Source of the DNA: Paenibacillus pinistramenti
GTDB taxonomy: Bacteria; Bacillota; Bacilli; Paenibacillales; Paenibacillaceae
Assembly (NCBI RefSeq): GCF_005869875.1
Contig: NZ_VAWG01000009.1
Coordinates: 88,943 to 152,942 of the forward strand
Length of the DNA: 64,000 bases
Reading direction: 5' to 3'
Position 1 is the stretch's first letter, and every line of letters starts with the position of its first letter. The notes under the pieces were generated by a model that searched no databases, was not told the DNA's origin, and saw only the letters and a program-made list of their open reading frames with translations. The translations under genes and the position numbers were made by a program. Below are positions 26,218 through 35,282 of the stretch, in pieces.

Positions 26218-26776
26218 GACATCCCCTCCTTCTTTCTTTGTTTATATAGTCTGAAAAATAACCGGCGTCCTCTGCCGGATTCGCCATCCGCTTGGGACAC
26301 CTTCAGTATAAGGGCGATCCATCCCGCTTTACCGGACCTTGATCAGCGGCTATTCGGACTTTTGGCGTCCGGTTTGAGCAGGCTTGTCCAGCTTTCTGAG
26401 GTGGCCAGGCTCCCTCACTGACGTTATTCAGACTTTCCGTTGCACTTTCCGGACTTTGCATCCTCCCGGCCCCAATTGTTATGGCCGAATGCCCGCAACC
26501 TTTTTATAATAAAAAATAAAGCGCATTCATAAAGGGGATTTCTGGGCTTTTTAAAGGAAGTGGGCAGCTTACTCTGCTTGCTTCTTAACGGAGAGGTCGA
26601 ATGGCTCTGGAAAAGCGTAGCGTCCGCCTTTGCTCTTGGAATATTACCATTAGAGTTCATTCATAAATAATCCAGGAGGAACAGCGGTTGAAAGAACATT
26701 CGAGATCGGAGTGGCTGCGCTAGATAAGATTTACTTCGTTTAAAATGCGCCCCACGAAAGGACGAAATTTCCGAAT
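26218..26776 (+). other. Divergent regulatory region with a short upstream frame
   Basis: 559 bp between the importer operon and the sensor kinase. No gene of normal size. An AGGAGGAAC at about 26672 is followed by TTG and 11 codons (KEHSRSEWLR, TAG at about 26721), which could be a leader peptide. A TTTATAAT box lies at 26504-26511, without a well-spaced -35. The YesN-type regulator presumably binds here, but I see no clear operator. Confidence 0.45.
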
Positions 26777-28645
26777 ATGACTGCTCCCAAACCCAACAAA
26801 CAATATCCCATCCGCCACTACGTCAAAATTATGTTCCTGATCTCCTTTATCGTTCTGGTGCTCGATTTTGTGATCAGCATCGCCACCATATCCATCGTCA
26901 AGCAGCAGTCCACCCGCTATCTGCAGGATACAGCGGATCTGTACATCAACCGGATCAACCACGATTTTGCCTACATCAGCCACTATATGGGCTGGACGCT
27001 CGCCAACGACGAGAGCCTGAAGACCATGAGCAGCCATCCGGTGAACAGCTGGGAGTTCTTCAAGGCAGGCGAGAACCTGCATAAGCGTTTTGCGGAGCTG
27101 CAGAAGAATTACGGCCAGGAGTACAACTTTTTCCTCTATTTAAAGAATCAGGACTACTTTCTGAACTACGCGCCGATCAGCATCCCCTATGGGGATTATC
27201 AGGATTTGAAGGAGCAGATCACGTCCAATGTGCTGAATTCGGATGTGCAGGACAAGGAGATTTATGAGCGGTTTTACTCCAAGTGGTCGCCGGTTCTGGT
27301 CCGCGGAAAATTTTACATGGTCAGCATTGCTCCTTACCATGACAGCTACATGATCGGGCTGATCTCGGCCGACAACCTGATCTCGCCGCTGCGGCAGATC
27401 AATCTGGGCGAAGACGGGCTCGCCTCGTTTGTGGCTGAAGACGGCCGGTCATTGACCAGCCCGGTCCTTAATAACGGAACCCGGCTGACCGGCGAGGATA
27501 TTCAGCGGCCGGCGCCCTCCTTCCTGAACCTCATTCAGACCCGGACGACGGTGGACGGGGAATTTACGAACGCGACTTTTCATGTGAAGCTGGTCATCCA
27601 GTTCGGCACCTTTGAGAAAATTGTCATCGCCCAGCTGCTCATCCTGCTGCTCGCCGTCATCATCGCCGGCAATCTCGCGTTTATTCTGCTGTATTTCAAG
27701 CGGAAGGTGCTGACGCCGATCAAACGCTTTTCCTATAACCTGACCTTCTGGTCCGAGGACGGCGAAGCGATCGACATGGAGAGCAGCAAAATCATCGAGC
27801 TGGAGAAGGCCAACACCCAGTTTCAGCATCTGGTGGGCCAGATCAAGAAGTTCAAGATCGACCTGTACGAGCGGGAGCTTGAGAAGCAGCGCATCCAGCT
27901 GGATTATATGAAGCTGCAGATCAACCCGCATTTCTTTCTGAACTGCCTGACCAGCATTTACAGCATGGCGCAGATGCAGATGTACCAGGAGATTGAGAAT
28001 ATGGCGATGTCGACGTCCAAGTATTTCCGGTATATTTTTCAGAACGGGGAAAATTTTGTCCGGTTGGAGGATGAAATCGACCATGTGCGGACGTATCTGG
28101 ACATCCAGCGGCACCGGTACCAGAACGCGCTGTCCTACCGGATTGAACGGGACGGCCTGGAAGGGCTTCAGAGTCCTGAGCGGATTCATGGGCCTGGCCG
28201 GCTTCAAGGGACTGACCGGTCCCTGGAGCCCGAAGGCCCGGGTGGCAAGGCTGACGCCGGTCTCATTCCGCCGCTGGTGCTGCAGACCTTTATTGAGAAT
28301 GCGGTCAAATACGGTGTCTCCCGGGTGAACGAAGCGCAGATTGTGCTCAGGCTGAGGCGGGCGCAGCCGGGCGAGGCAGCAGGCATGAATTTAGAGGATC
28401 CAGCCGGCCTGCCGATGAACATCATCCAGATTGCCGACAACGGGCCGGGATTTCCGCCGGACATACTCGAAGCCCTGCAGCAGGGGCAGCCGCTTGACCA
28501 GTCCAAAGGCACGCATATCGGCATTATGAACACGCTGCAAAGACTGGAATCGCTGTATAAACAGAAGGCTACCGTTCTCTTCTCCAATCTGGAGAGCGGC
28601 GGCGCCTGCGTTACCCTATATCTCCCGGCTTACGTGCCGGAATGA
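26777..28645 (+). CDS. YesM-type sensor histidine kinase
   Basis: A 622-residue membrane kinase. TM1 about residues 17-38, extracytoplasmic sensor to about 275, TM2 about 278-300, then a HAMP-like linker, the His_kinase domain with phospho-acceptor in INPHFFLNCLTS, and an ATPase domain (FIENAVKYG, ADNGPGFPPDI, GIGIMNTLQRL-like). Between YRIERDG and the N box is an insertion of about 30 residues (LQSPERIHGPGRLQGTDRSL then EPEGPGGKAD) absent from typical YesM proteins. AAAGGA is 12 nt upstream of the start. It pairs with the downstream regulator to sense the imported oligosaccharide. Confidence 0.9.
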   Translation: MTAPKPNKQYPIRHYVKIMFLISFIVLVLDFVISIATISIVKQQSTRYLQDTADLYINRINHDFAYISHYMGWTLANDESLKTMSSHPVNSWEFFKAGENLHKRFAELQKNYGQEYNFFLYLKNQDYFLNYAPISIPYGDYQDLKEQITSNVLNSDVQDKEIYERFYSKWSPVLVRGKFYMVSIAPYHDSYMIGLISADNLISPLRQINLGEDGLASFVAEDGRSLTSPVLNNGTRLTGEDIQRPAPSFLNLIQTRTTVDGEFTNATFHVKLVIQFGTFEKIVIAQLLILLLAVIIAGNLAFILLYFKRKVLTPIKRFSYNLTFWSEDGEAIDMESSKIIELEKANTQFQHLVGQIKKFKIDLYERELEKQRIQLDYMKLQINPHFFLNCLTSIYSMAQMQMYQEIENMAMSTSKYFRYIFQNGENFVRLEDEIDHVRTYLDIQRHRYQNALSYRIERDGLEGLQSPERIHGPGRLQGTDRSLEPEGPGGKADAGLIPPLVLQTFIENAVKYGVSRVNEAQIVLRLRRAQPGEAAGMNLEDPAGLPMNIIQIADNGPGFPPDILEALQQGQPLDQSKGTHIGIMNTLQRLESLYKQKATVLFSNLESGGACVTLYLPAYVPE

Positions 28646-28660
28646 ACAGGAGTGTAAGCT

Positions 28661-30505
28661 ATGAATGCTTTCCTTTCGTTTGAAGGACGCCCCGTAAGGC
28701 TGGGCAGCAGCGGCAGGGTCGGCGGTATGGGCAGTGGAAGCGATGCCGGCGGCAGCGCAGCCAGCGGCGGCTGGACCGGCGCTCCCCGCTCCACTGCAGC
28801 CGGCGGCGCATCCAGCTCGCCCGGCAGCTCCGGCGGCGCAAACCACGCTGCGCCTTCCGCTTACTCCGCCGGTTATCCGGGGACACCGGCAGCCATGAGC
28901 GCGCTGGTCGTCGATGACGACTATTTTGTCGTAACGGCGCTGGAGCGGAAGATTGACTGGCATTCGCTGAACATTCAGCAGGTTTATACCGCTCATAATG
29001 TCGCCCAGGCGCGGGAGATTCTGCAGCAGCATCCGGTGCAGATTCTGATCTCCGACATTGAGATGCCGCAGGGAAGCGGCCTGGAGCTGCTGGCCTGGGT
29101 CAGGGAAATGAACTACAACCTGCAGGCGATTTTATTGACCAACTATGCCGACTTTAACTACGCCCAGAAAGCGATTGAGCTGCAAAGCTTCGAGTATTTT
29201 CTGAAGCCGATCGAATTCGATAAGCTGATGCTCATCATCCAGAAAGCGGTAAACCGTGTGAAAGAGCAGCAGAACACCGAAAAGGCTGTTCAGGAAGGTC
29301 AGTATTGGCAGAAGAACCATGCCAAGCTGCTGGAGCATTTCTGGCGCAGGCTGGTCAGTGACAGCACCGCTTCACTCGTCAAGCCGGGGATCATTGCCCA
29401 GTCCATCGCCGGGCAGAATCTGGATTACCGGCTGACCGATAAGGTGCAGCCGCTGCTTTTTCACCTTTTTCCCCATAATGAGAGCATGTGCAGCCAGGAG
29501 AAGGGTTTGTTTGAATTTGCGCTGCAAAATGTGATCGGCGAGCTGTTCCGGCAGCCTTCTTTTACGATGGAGACGCTGTTCGAATTTAAGGAGAATCATT
29601 GGATTGCCCTGATCAAATGGGATACGCCGCCAGAAGAAGAAGCTTTGCGGGAGGTCTGCGCCTCTTTCCTCCGGAAAGCCAATCTGTATCTCAAATGCGA
29701 CGCCTGCTGCACCGCTGCCCTTCCTGCGCAGTTAGAAGCAGTCAGCGAAAGCATCCGACAGCTGCTGGCCATGGACAGCGAGATGGTGAAGGAACGAAAC
29801 AAATTGTACGATGTGCGGGATTATTTGGATATTTCCCGGGAAAAGTCGAACTATGCTGCGCCGGATCTCGCCTATTGGGAAGAGCTGCTGAACCGCAATC
29901 AGCCTGATGTCCTGCTGGCGGAGACTTCCGCCTATTTAAAGCAGATGCTCAGCCATCACATGCTCAACGTCGCTGCACTCAGCTTGTTCCGGCTGGATCT
30001 GGTCCAGCTTGTCTATTCTTTTCTGAAAATGAAAGGCATCCAGGCTCATAAGCTGTACACCGGGAGAACGCACGAGCAGCTTCTTGCCCAATCGCTGAAT
30101 TCCACGCATGATATGGAGGCCTATGTACATGATTTGGTGACTACGGCTATGGAGTACAGGGATTTTACCGAACAGGCCAACTCCGTCGTCGAAGAGATCA
30201 AGCATCACATTCACAACCGTTACGGAGAGGAGCTTTCACGCAACGGTCTGGCCGAAATCGTCTATCTGAATCCGGATTATCTTGCAAGGCTGTTTAAGAA
30301 GGAAACCGGCATTTCACTGGGCAATTATGTAATTCAGGTGCGTATTGCCGCCGCCAAGCAGCTGCTGGAGACGACCTCCCTGTCCGTTTATGCGGTTGCC
30401 GGCAAAGTCGGGTACGGGAATTATTCGTATTTCTCCAAGCTGTTCAAGCAGGAAGTGGGCTGTACCCCGAATGATTACAAGAAGACCGGCAGGGCAGGTA
30501 GCTGA
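28661..30505 (+). CDS. YesN-type AraC response regulator with Gly/Ser-rich N-terminal extension
   Basis: A 614-residue regulator. The receiver domain begins only at residue 78 (SALVVDDDYFVVTALE) with phospho-acceptor in ISDIEMPQGSG and Lys in YFLKPIEF. A central helical region follows, then two AraC-type HTH motifs at the C-terminus (GLAEIVYLNPDYLARLFKKE, GYGNYSYFSKLFKQEVG). The first 77 residues are low-complexity Gly/Ser/Ala. GGAG 9 nt before 28661 supports this start; the internal ATG at 28895 has no ribosome site. The gene is 15 bp after the kinase. Confidence 0.92.
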   Translation: MNAFLSFEGRPVRLGSSGRVGGMGSGSDAGGSAASGGWTGAPRSTAAGGASSSPGSSGGANHAAPSAYSAGYPGTPAAMSALVVDDDYFVVTALERKIDWHSLNIQQVYTAHNVAQAREILQQHPVQILISDIEMPQGSGLELLAWVREMNYNLQAILLTNYADFNYAQKAIELQSFEYFLKPIEFDKLMLIIQKAVNRVKEQQNTEKAVQEGQYWQKNHAKLLEHFWRRLVSDSTASLVKPGIIAQSIAGQNLDYRLTDKVQPLLFHLFPHNESMCSQEKGLFEFALQNVIGELFRQPSFTMETLFEFKENHWIALIKWDTPPEEEALREVCASFLRKANLYLKCDACCTAALPAQLEAVSESIRQLLAMDSEMVKERNKLYDVRDYLDISREKSNYAAPDLAYWEELLNRNQPDVLLAETSAYLKQMLSHHMLNVAALSLFRLDLVQLVYSFLKMKGIQAHKLYTGRTHEQLLAQSLNSTHDMEAYVHDLVTTAMEYRDFTEQANSVVEEIKHHIHNRYGEELSRNGLAEIVYLNPDYLARLFKKETGISLGNYVIQVRIAAAKQLLETTSLSVYAVAGKVGYGNYSYFSKLFKQEVGCTPNDYKKTGRAGS

Positions 30506-30584
30506 TTTGATCCAGAAGGTGCAAGCCGCAGCAGCCATGTTTATTCTGGCGGCTATTTGCCGGCTTTCTTTTTTTCAAATTAAA

Positions 30585-30628
30585 GGGCCGTCCCGGTCAC
30601 TCAAATGGCTTCGGGACAGCCCATTTTA
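30585..30628 (+). terminator. Terminator after the sensor/regulator pair
   Basis: Plus-strand stem GGGCCGTCCCG/CGGGACAGCCC followed by ATTTTAA, about 80 bp after the regulator stop. A T-rich stretch after GGCGGCTATTTGCCGGC (30550-30577) may be a second, earlier stop site. Confidence 0.7.
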
Positions 30629-30724
30629 AAGGAGGAAACTCTCAACTCAAGCTGATGACGGGATGCAGACACAAGATCGGGCGGGTATCCCGTGCAGGAA
30701 TCCGTTCAAGCACCTGTCCTGAGG

Positions 30725-30847
30725 TTATCCCCAGACTGTACGGCTGATGATAACCAGCAAAATGAAGAGAACCAGAATAGTGCCAGTGCTCGTAAACATG
30801 CCGCCGCCTCTAGTAGGAGCGCAGTCTTCGCCGCCTGCATATGCCAT
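30725..30847 (-). CDS. YjcZ-like tiny membrane protein 1, candidate TOMM substrate
   Basis: 40 residues, read directly from the sequence. Head MAYAGGEDCAPTRGGGMF with one Cys at position 9, then the helix TSTGTILVLFILLVIISRT shared with its four sisters, ending VWG. GGGAGG precedes the ATG by 8 nt. This pattern (Gly-rich variable head, short invariant hydrophobic helix) matches the tiny sporulation membrane protein (YjcZ) family. It is 58 bp after tiny protein 2 and likely co-transcribed. Being a modification substrate is inference from location. Confidence 0.8.
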   Translation of the reverse strand: MAYAGGEDCAPTRGGGMFTSTGTILVLFILLVIISRTVWG

Positions 30848-30905
30848 GGCTGTAACCTCCCCTCTCTCTCAAGCGTTCAGCAGGTCATGGTTCACATGAC
30901 AAGCC

Positions 30906-31022
30906 TCAACCGAGAACTGTCATGCTGATGATAACCAGAAGTATGAACAGCACCAAAATAGCACCGGTTGAAGTAAAGCCGCCTCCCCGACCGCCGCAGG
31001 AAGCTCCGTCTGCAACTGCCAT
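30906..31022 (-). CDS. YjcZ-like tiny membrane protein 2, candidate TOMM substrate
   Basis: 38 residues. Head MAVADGASCGGRGGGF with the SCGG core, then TSTGAILVLFILLVIISMT and VLG. GGGAGGTG precedes the ATG. It has its own upstream promoter-like element (31046-31086) shared with proteins 4 and 5. The head carries one Ser-Cys pair that a YcaO cyclodehydratase could in principle convert to an azoline. Confidence 0.82.
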   Translation of the reverse strand: MAVADGASCGGRGGGFTSTGAILVLFILLVIISMTVLG

Positions 31023-31045
31023 CACTTACACCTCCCTGCTTCCCA

Positions 31046-31086
31046 GATACCTTATTGTATTTTCCTGTTGGTCCTGTGGATTGGGG
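31046..31086 (-). promoter_or_regulatory. Promoter-like element before tiny protein 2
   Basis: On the minus strand CCCCAATCCA, 16 bp, then ATACAAT followed by AAGGTATCTG. The same layout precedes proteins 4 and 5. The ATACAAT box resembles the -10 of sporulation sigma factors (E or K: CATANNNT), which fits a spore protein; this identification is tentative. Confidence 0.5.
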
Positions 31087-31242
31087 GTCTATCTATATAG
31101 ACTGAAATTTATGAATTCCATGAAGGGACAAGTAAGCAAAAGGACCCTTCCTGCATTTCCCCAGAAAAATCAGAAAAATCCCCCAGCCAAAGGACAGGCG
31201 CATACCTGCACCCGTCCGCTGCTGAGGGACTCATCGTTCAGC

Positions 31243-31368
31243 TTACAGCCAGAAAGTACGGCTGATGATAACAAGCAAGATAAAGAGAACCAGAATGGTA
31301 CCAGTATTTGTGAAGGCGTTGCCCGCACAACTGGCACAAGAGTCTGCTCCGCCTGCAGCGTATGCCAT
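31243..31368 (-). CDS. YjcZ-like tiny membrane protein 3, candidate TOMM substrate
   Basis: 41 residues. Head MAYAAGGADSCASCAGNAF with two Cys in SCASC, then TNTGTILVLFILLVIISRT and FWL. GGGAGG precedes the ATG. It follows protein 4 by 52 bp without its own promoter element. Head and tail (MAYA, ISRT-aromatic-Trp type) pair it with protein 1, as protein 4 pairs with protein 2. Confidence 0.82.
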   Translation of the reverse strand: MAYAAGGADSCASCAGNAFTNTGTILVLFILLVIISRTFWL

Positions 31369-31420
31369 TTCGTTGTCCTCCCTTCCAGTGGAATGCCTCA
31401 TCCATTAGTCCTTCATGAGG

Positions 31421-31549
31421 TTAATAAGCTCCGCCCAACATTGTAAGGCTGATAATAACCAGAAGAATGAACAATACCAGGATTGCACCTGTTGAGGTAA
31501 AGGCACCAGGTCCAACACCGCCGCAAGATCCCGCACCTGCAACTGCCAT
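31421..31549 (-). CDS. YjcZ-like tiny membrane protein 4, candidate TOMM substrate
   Basis: 42 residues. Head MAVAGAGSCGGVGPGAF, then TSTGAILVLFILLVIISLT and MLGGAY. AAGGGGGTG precedes the ATG. It lies 110 bp downstream of the YcaO stop, in the same direction. The head and the GGxY end make it the closest relative of protein 5 at the other end of the locus. Confidence 0.85.
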   Translation of the reverse strand: MAVAGAGSCGGVGPGAFTSTGAILVLFILLVIISLTMLGGAY

Positions 31550-31572
31550 TCTCAAACACCCCCTTGTTAAGC

Positions 31573-31614
31573 AGATACCTCATCATATCCGCCTGCGCCT
31601 TAAATGGATTGGGC
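31573..31614 (-). promoter_or_regulatory. Promoter-like element before tiny protein 4
   Basis: Minus strand: GCCCAATCCA, 16 bp, then ATATGAT and GAGGTATCTGC. The element before protein 5 matches it over AGCCCA, a 17-bp spacer and GCGGATATGATGAGGTA. It would give the downstream tiny genes a promoter separate from the maturation operon. Confidence 0.5.
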
Positions 31615-31659
31615 TTCTATCCCTTCTGGAAAAATACCCACTCCAGATGCGGTTCCCCC

Positions 31660-33627
31660 TCACAAGAAAGGATGGGGATAGGGATTCAGCTCTTCCGGCT
31701 TCAGCCTGCCTGTCTTATACCCTAATTTCTGCGGCACCTCGAATACCCGCTCCAAACCGCTCAGCCGGATCAGCGAATGCCCGAACGTCATCGGCAGCAG
31801 CCCCGGAATCAGCACTTTTACGCAGTAGAGCCCTTTAACCGCTATTTCAGGGGAAGTCTGATCGACCACAATGACGTCAAGCCCCTGATCCAGCAGCTTC
31901 TGAACGAGACTCTGCATTTCATCCGCCATATCCTCATAAACCTCTGCTGGCCCGGCCCCGCCGCTTAATGTCCAGCCTGAACCCGGCGGTGCTTCCCTTT
32001 CTTGCTCCAGCAGGAATGCAAGTCTTGATTCTGCCTCAGGCAGGCTGTAAAGCAAGGCATGGTCCTCCATTTCCTCCACTTTGGAAGCATCAGCGAACAG
32101 CTCCCTAATATGCGGGAGGCGCTCCCTGTACCCGGCTTCGATCCGCGGGATAGCTCCGGCCAGCTCGAATAAGGCGCTCTTGGCGGCCCGGACAGGATCC
32201 GGATGCGCTCCCGCCGAGCAGAGCAGATTGGCTTGGCCTGCCTGCTTGTTCCTGGCGATGGCCCACACGCTCGGAATGCCATGCTCCATAGTGGAATTAT
32301 AAATATGCACATCGTACCCGGCCACGGACCGGACCCGCTCCAGCATCAGACGGAGCTGCCTATCCTGAACCTCAGACACATCAAGATACGGCAGAGGCAG
32401 ACGCCCATACCAGGTCATGAGGAACGAATCGCGCTCCACAACCTCGAGAATCCCGTGAAAAACAGCCTCGGCCAAGCTCCCTCCCAGGGCGCAGCCGTTC
32501 GAGAACTCATTAACGAACCCCGCTCCCCCGCTGTAGTAAGCAAGCTGCTCCGGCACCAGAACCGGAGTCTGCTTCCGGAAGGAATAGCCCCATACCCAAG
32601 GAATCGGAAGCGCAGGATCAAACGGCTCATAAGGACAGTCTGGATCCGCATACTGCTCCTGTGAATAGACCCCTGCCGAAACAGGGTCCATGGCTGCCGG
32701 GCCAAGCTCCAGATAACTTTTGAACACGCTGGTCTTCTTTGCCCTTGGCGACATCCCGCACAGACGCTCCAATCCTTCAAGCACAGCCGTAACCGCGCTG
32801 GATTTGTAGGAATGCGACCGGCCGCCGACGGCTTCGTTGCCATAAGGAGCGGGCAGACTCATCACCACTTCAGCATAAGACTGCAGCAGCAGATTGGCCT
32901 TCTGATTTAACAGGCCCGTTCGTTCATCAAAATAGCATTCGAGAAGCCCCTTCCCAAGCACCTCTTCGGGGATGCAGCGGTAGGCGTCCGGAGCGGCCTT
33001 GGGACTAGGCGGGAACTCCAGCTTGGCAGCTGCCACGGAATCCTCGGGAATCGACCCGCAAATTTCACACGCAGGGTGCGGAAGAACGGCATGCCAGCTG
33101 CATTCGGCAGTCTCCATATGCACAAGACACAGCTGCCTGGACAGACGGGTACCCCTTCCCTGCAAAAAGCTCCCGGCCTCCTCCGAAATCAGATAGGCCA
33201 GCTGCCGGATTCCGCCGGATCGCAGCTCCTGCTCCCGGACGATTTTTCCATAGAAGAGCAGGCTCGCCTGGGAGCTCAGAATCTCTTCCCGCTCACTGCC
33301 GGCGCTGATCAGTCTGTATTCCGCGCACTTCGGGCATCCCGGTACGCCGGGGACAGCGAGCAGACCGGCCGCTCCTTCCCGCTCCATCATATAGCCGGCC
33401 AGCCAGGGAATACCCCTGTCCTGCAGGCGCTTTCCCTCCTGCAGCAGCAGCTCGGGCTCCCATTCGTCCTGCAGAACCAGGGCCAGCTTGGCAGTTAACG
33501 GCAGGCCGCCGGACACCTCCTCCTGCTGAACAATGCTGCAGGTCTTCTCCAGACGGGCCCGGACAGCTTCGGCCAGACGGCCCTGCCCGACGATGACCAC
33601 GGCTGCAGCCGGATTGTCCTTATTCAT
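31660..33627 (-). CDS. YcaO-domain cyclodehydratase (SagD type) with fused N-terminal zinc-Cys domain
   Basis: 655 residues. The first 200 form an E1/ThiF-like or leader-binding domain with two CxxC pairs (GCPKC about residue 97 and CEIC about 188), a probable zinc site. From about 215 on it is a YcaO domain: YEPFDPALPIPWVWGYSF, FSNGCALGGSLAEAVFHGIL, EVVERDSFLMTWYG (ATP/Mg site) and RAAKSALFELAGAIPRIEAG. The C-terminus ends PYPHPFL, the PxPxP signature of azoline-forming YcaO proteins. These enzymes use ATP to close Cys/Ser/Thr onto the peptide backbone. It overlaps the upstream maturation gene by 8 nt. Confidence 0.93.
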   Translation of the reverse strand: MNKDNPAAAVVIVGQGRLAEAVRARLEKTCSIVQQEEVSGGLPLTAKLALVLQDEWEPELLLQEGKRLQDRGIPWLAGYMMEREGAAGLLAVPGVPGCPKCAEYRLISAGSEREEILSSQASLLFYGKIVREQELRSGGIRQLAYLISEEAGSFLQGRGTRLSRQLCLVHMETAECSWHAVLPHPACEICGSIPEDSVAAAKLEFPPSPKAAPDAYRCIPEEVLGKGLLECYFDERTGLLNQKANLLLQSYAEVVMSLPAPYGNEAVGGRSHSYKSSAVTAVLEGLERLCGMSPRAKKTSVFKSYLELGPAAMDPVSAGVYSQEQYADPDCPYEPFDPALPIPWVWGYSFRKQTPVLVPEQLAYYSGGAGFVNEFSNGCALGGSLAEAVFHGILEVVERDSFLMTWYGRLPLPYLDVSEVQDRQLRLMLERVRSVAGYDVHIYNSTMEHGIPSVWAIARNKQAGQANLLCSAGAHPDPVRAAKSALFELAGAIPRIEAGYRERLPHIRELFADASKVEEMEDHALLYSLPEAESRLAFLLEQEREAPPGSGWTLSGGAGPAEVYEDMADEMQSLVQKLLDQGLDVIVVDQTSPEIAVKGLYCVKVLIPGLLPMTFGHSLIRLSGLERVFEVPQKLGYKTGRLKPEELNPYPHPFL

Positions 33628-35251
33628 AATCCTGCCCTCCCTTCAGCCGTACGCCATAGACGCACAGCTCGGACATGAACTCTTCTACTGCCAGATCTGC
33701 AGTCTCCACACTCCACTGCGCATTAGCCAGACGCGTAAGCATTTCTTTTACATCCTCCGCTTGATAATTCTCCTCTGCCTGCGGTATATCCCATTCTGTC
33801 CCGGCCACGGCTGTAATTCCAGTTGTGGTTCCGGAATCTCTCCCAAACCCCGTCTGCAGGTCCAGCAGTGCCCTTACAAGCACGCGGCGGAGCGCATAGG
33901 TAAGATTGAGATCGCAGGCGGCGTACCATTTGCTGTCAGCATGGACCCATATAACCGGGGCAGCCGCCGCTCCTTCACTCCAGTAGAGCTCCCATTTGCC
34001 GGCAAGCTGATTCAGCGACTGCAGGTAATAGCTGCAGCGGGGGTCCTTTACCTCGCCAAGGCGGATGGGAAATACAGCGGCTCCCGATTGCCGGCCGTGC
34101 AGTCCAGCCTTCTCCTCCAGACAGGACTGCAGCGCCCTGCCGATGGCTTCCGGATAAGTTGTTCCAACGCCGATGCAGGTTTGGCCGCTCCCATGATCAC
34201 TAGGGCATAACCGTTCAGCCAGCCGGGCCGTATAGGCCTGAAGCCCGGTTAAGCCGGCCTCCCTTCGTGCTTCCCAATGGGTATATCCGGCGCAAAGAGC
34301 AGCAGGAAGCTTTCCGGCAGGCCCCGGAGCAAGAGGGTCCGTGCTTTGAGACCTGCAGACGGATAAAGGCAGCTGGATGAAATCCCCTTCATCCAGTTCA
34401 TACAGAATGCCGGTATGCGGAGAAGCCAGCCGGGCCAGCAGGCTGTAAAGCGCCTCCAGGTCCATTTCATCCTTTGCTGCATGAACCGCAGCGCCGCTTA
34501 AAGGCACCCAAATCGGGGCCGCAGGGGAACTGCCCGTTGCGGGCGAGCCCCCGGCCAATGGATGCCTCTCAACAGGATAAATTCTCCCTTCCAGGGCGGC
34601 TTCATGAAAGACATAAACCTGATTGTGCAACTGGAGGCTCCGGGTTTCCAGATACAGCTCGGCATAGTGAACCATAACATTAGAGAGGATGGAGTAAAGG
34701 AGGGAAGAAGGCGGAGCATCCCTGTCACTGCCTGGGCTGGCTTGATTGCCTTTATTGCCTGGTATGCCTGGGATGCATGGGATGCCTGCATTGTCTGCAT
34801 TGTCTGCACTGCCGGCATTGTCTGCATCAGGAACATGCAGCCGCCGCCAGGCGGACTCCAGGCAGGCGTCTGACCGCCTGGCGGTCATGGGGCCGAGGAG
34901 TCCCAAGCCGCGGGCGAATGCCGCGGGCAGTAGTATTTTTCCTCCAGCGGCACAGACGTTAAAAATTTTCCGATACAAAATAAGATCCAGAGAGGAAAGC
35001 GCCAGCAGGATAACAGGATAAGCTCCGATCGTCTCCTTCCATTCTCGTTCTTCCTGATTCCGGGATACGCTGCGGCCCTCTATCAAGCCCGTTTCGGTTC
35101 CAGGGAACAGCGTGCCCGCGGGCGGATAAGGCTCATCGCTCAAAAACACAGCCGAACACGCCGGCACCTCAGATTCCTGTAAAAGCGGCAGCAAATATGG
35201 CATAACTCCGCTGTCCCCGATCACCAGCAGTTCATTCCGTTTGGCGTCCAT
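33620..35251 (-). CDS. ThiF-like thiazole-peptide maturation protein (TOMM partner)
   Basis: About 543 residues from the start chosen here (MDAKRNELLVIGDSGVMPYL), where GGAGGGG lies 9 nt upstream; the frame is open 16 codons further. It resembles the putative thiazole-containing bacteriocin maturation protein (ocin-ThiF-like family) known beside YcaO genes in Bacillus, which is thought to bind the precursor leader. The Rossmann-like N-terminus is followed near residue 150 by a low-complexity stretch (NAGSADNADNAGIPCIPGIP). The C-terminal part carries LTYALRRVLVRALLDLQTG. Assignment rests on gene context and overall character, so moderate confidence. Confidence 0.8.
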   Translation of the reverse strand: MDAKRNELLVIGDSGVMPYLLPLLQESEVPACSAVFLSDEPYPPAGTLFPGTETGLIEGRSVSRNQEEREWKETIGAYPVILLALSSLDLILYRKIFNVCAAGGKILLPAAFARGLGLLGPMTARRSDACLESAWRRLHVPDADNAGSADNADNAGIPCIPGIPGNKGNQASPGSDRDAPPSSLLYSILSNVMVHYAELYLETRSLQLHNQVYVFHEAALEGRIYPVERHPLAGGSPATGSSPAAPIWVPLSGAAVHAAKDEMDLEALYSLLARLASPHTGILYELDEGDFIQLPLSVCRSQSTDPLAPGPAGKLPAALCAGYTHWEARREAGLTGLQAYTARLAERLCPSDHGSGQTCIGVGTTYPEAIGRALQSCLEEKAGLHGRQSGAAVFPIRLGEVKDPRCSYYLQSLNQLAGKWELYWSEGAAAAPVIWVHADSKWYAACDLNLTYALRRVLVRALLDLQTGFGRDSGTTTGITAVAGTEWDIPQAEENYQAEDVKEMLTRLANAQWSVETADLAVEEFMSELCVYGVRLKGGQDYE

Positions 35252-35282
35252 GCAAGACATCCCCTCCAGGATTCGTTCATCA

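Noticed and set aside
28616..29032. A minus-strand frame over the Gly/Ser-rich start of the YesN-type regulator
   Set aside because: It only mirrors the low-complexity GC-rich tract; no ribosome site or conserved motif.
34474..35021. Plus-strand frames across the ThiF-like gene containing Cys-rich repeats
   Set aside because: The Cys-rich look comes from the complement of TGCATTGTC repeats; there is no ribosome site and the minus-strand gene explains the region, so they are not TOMM precursors.
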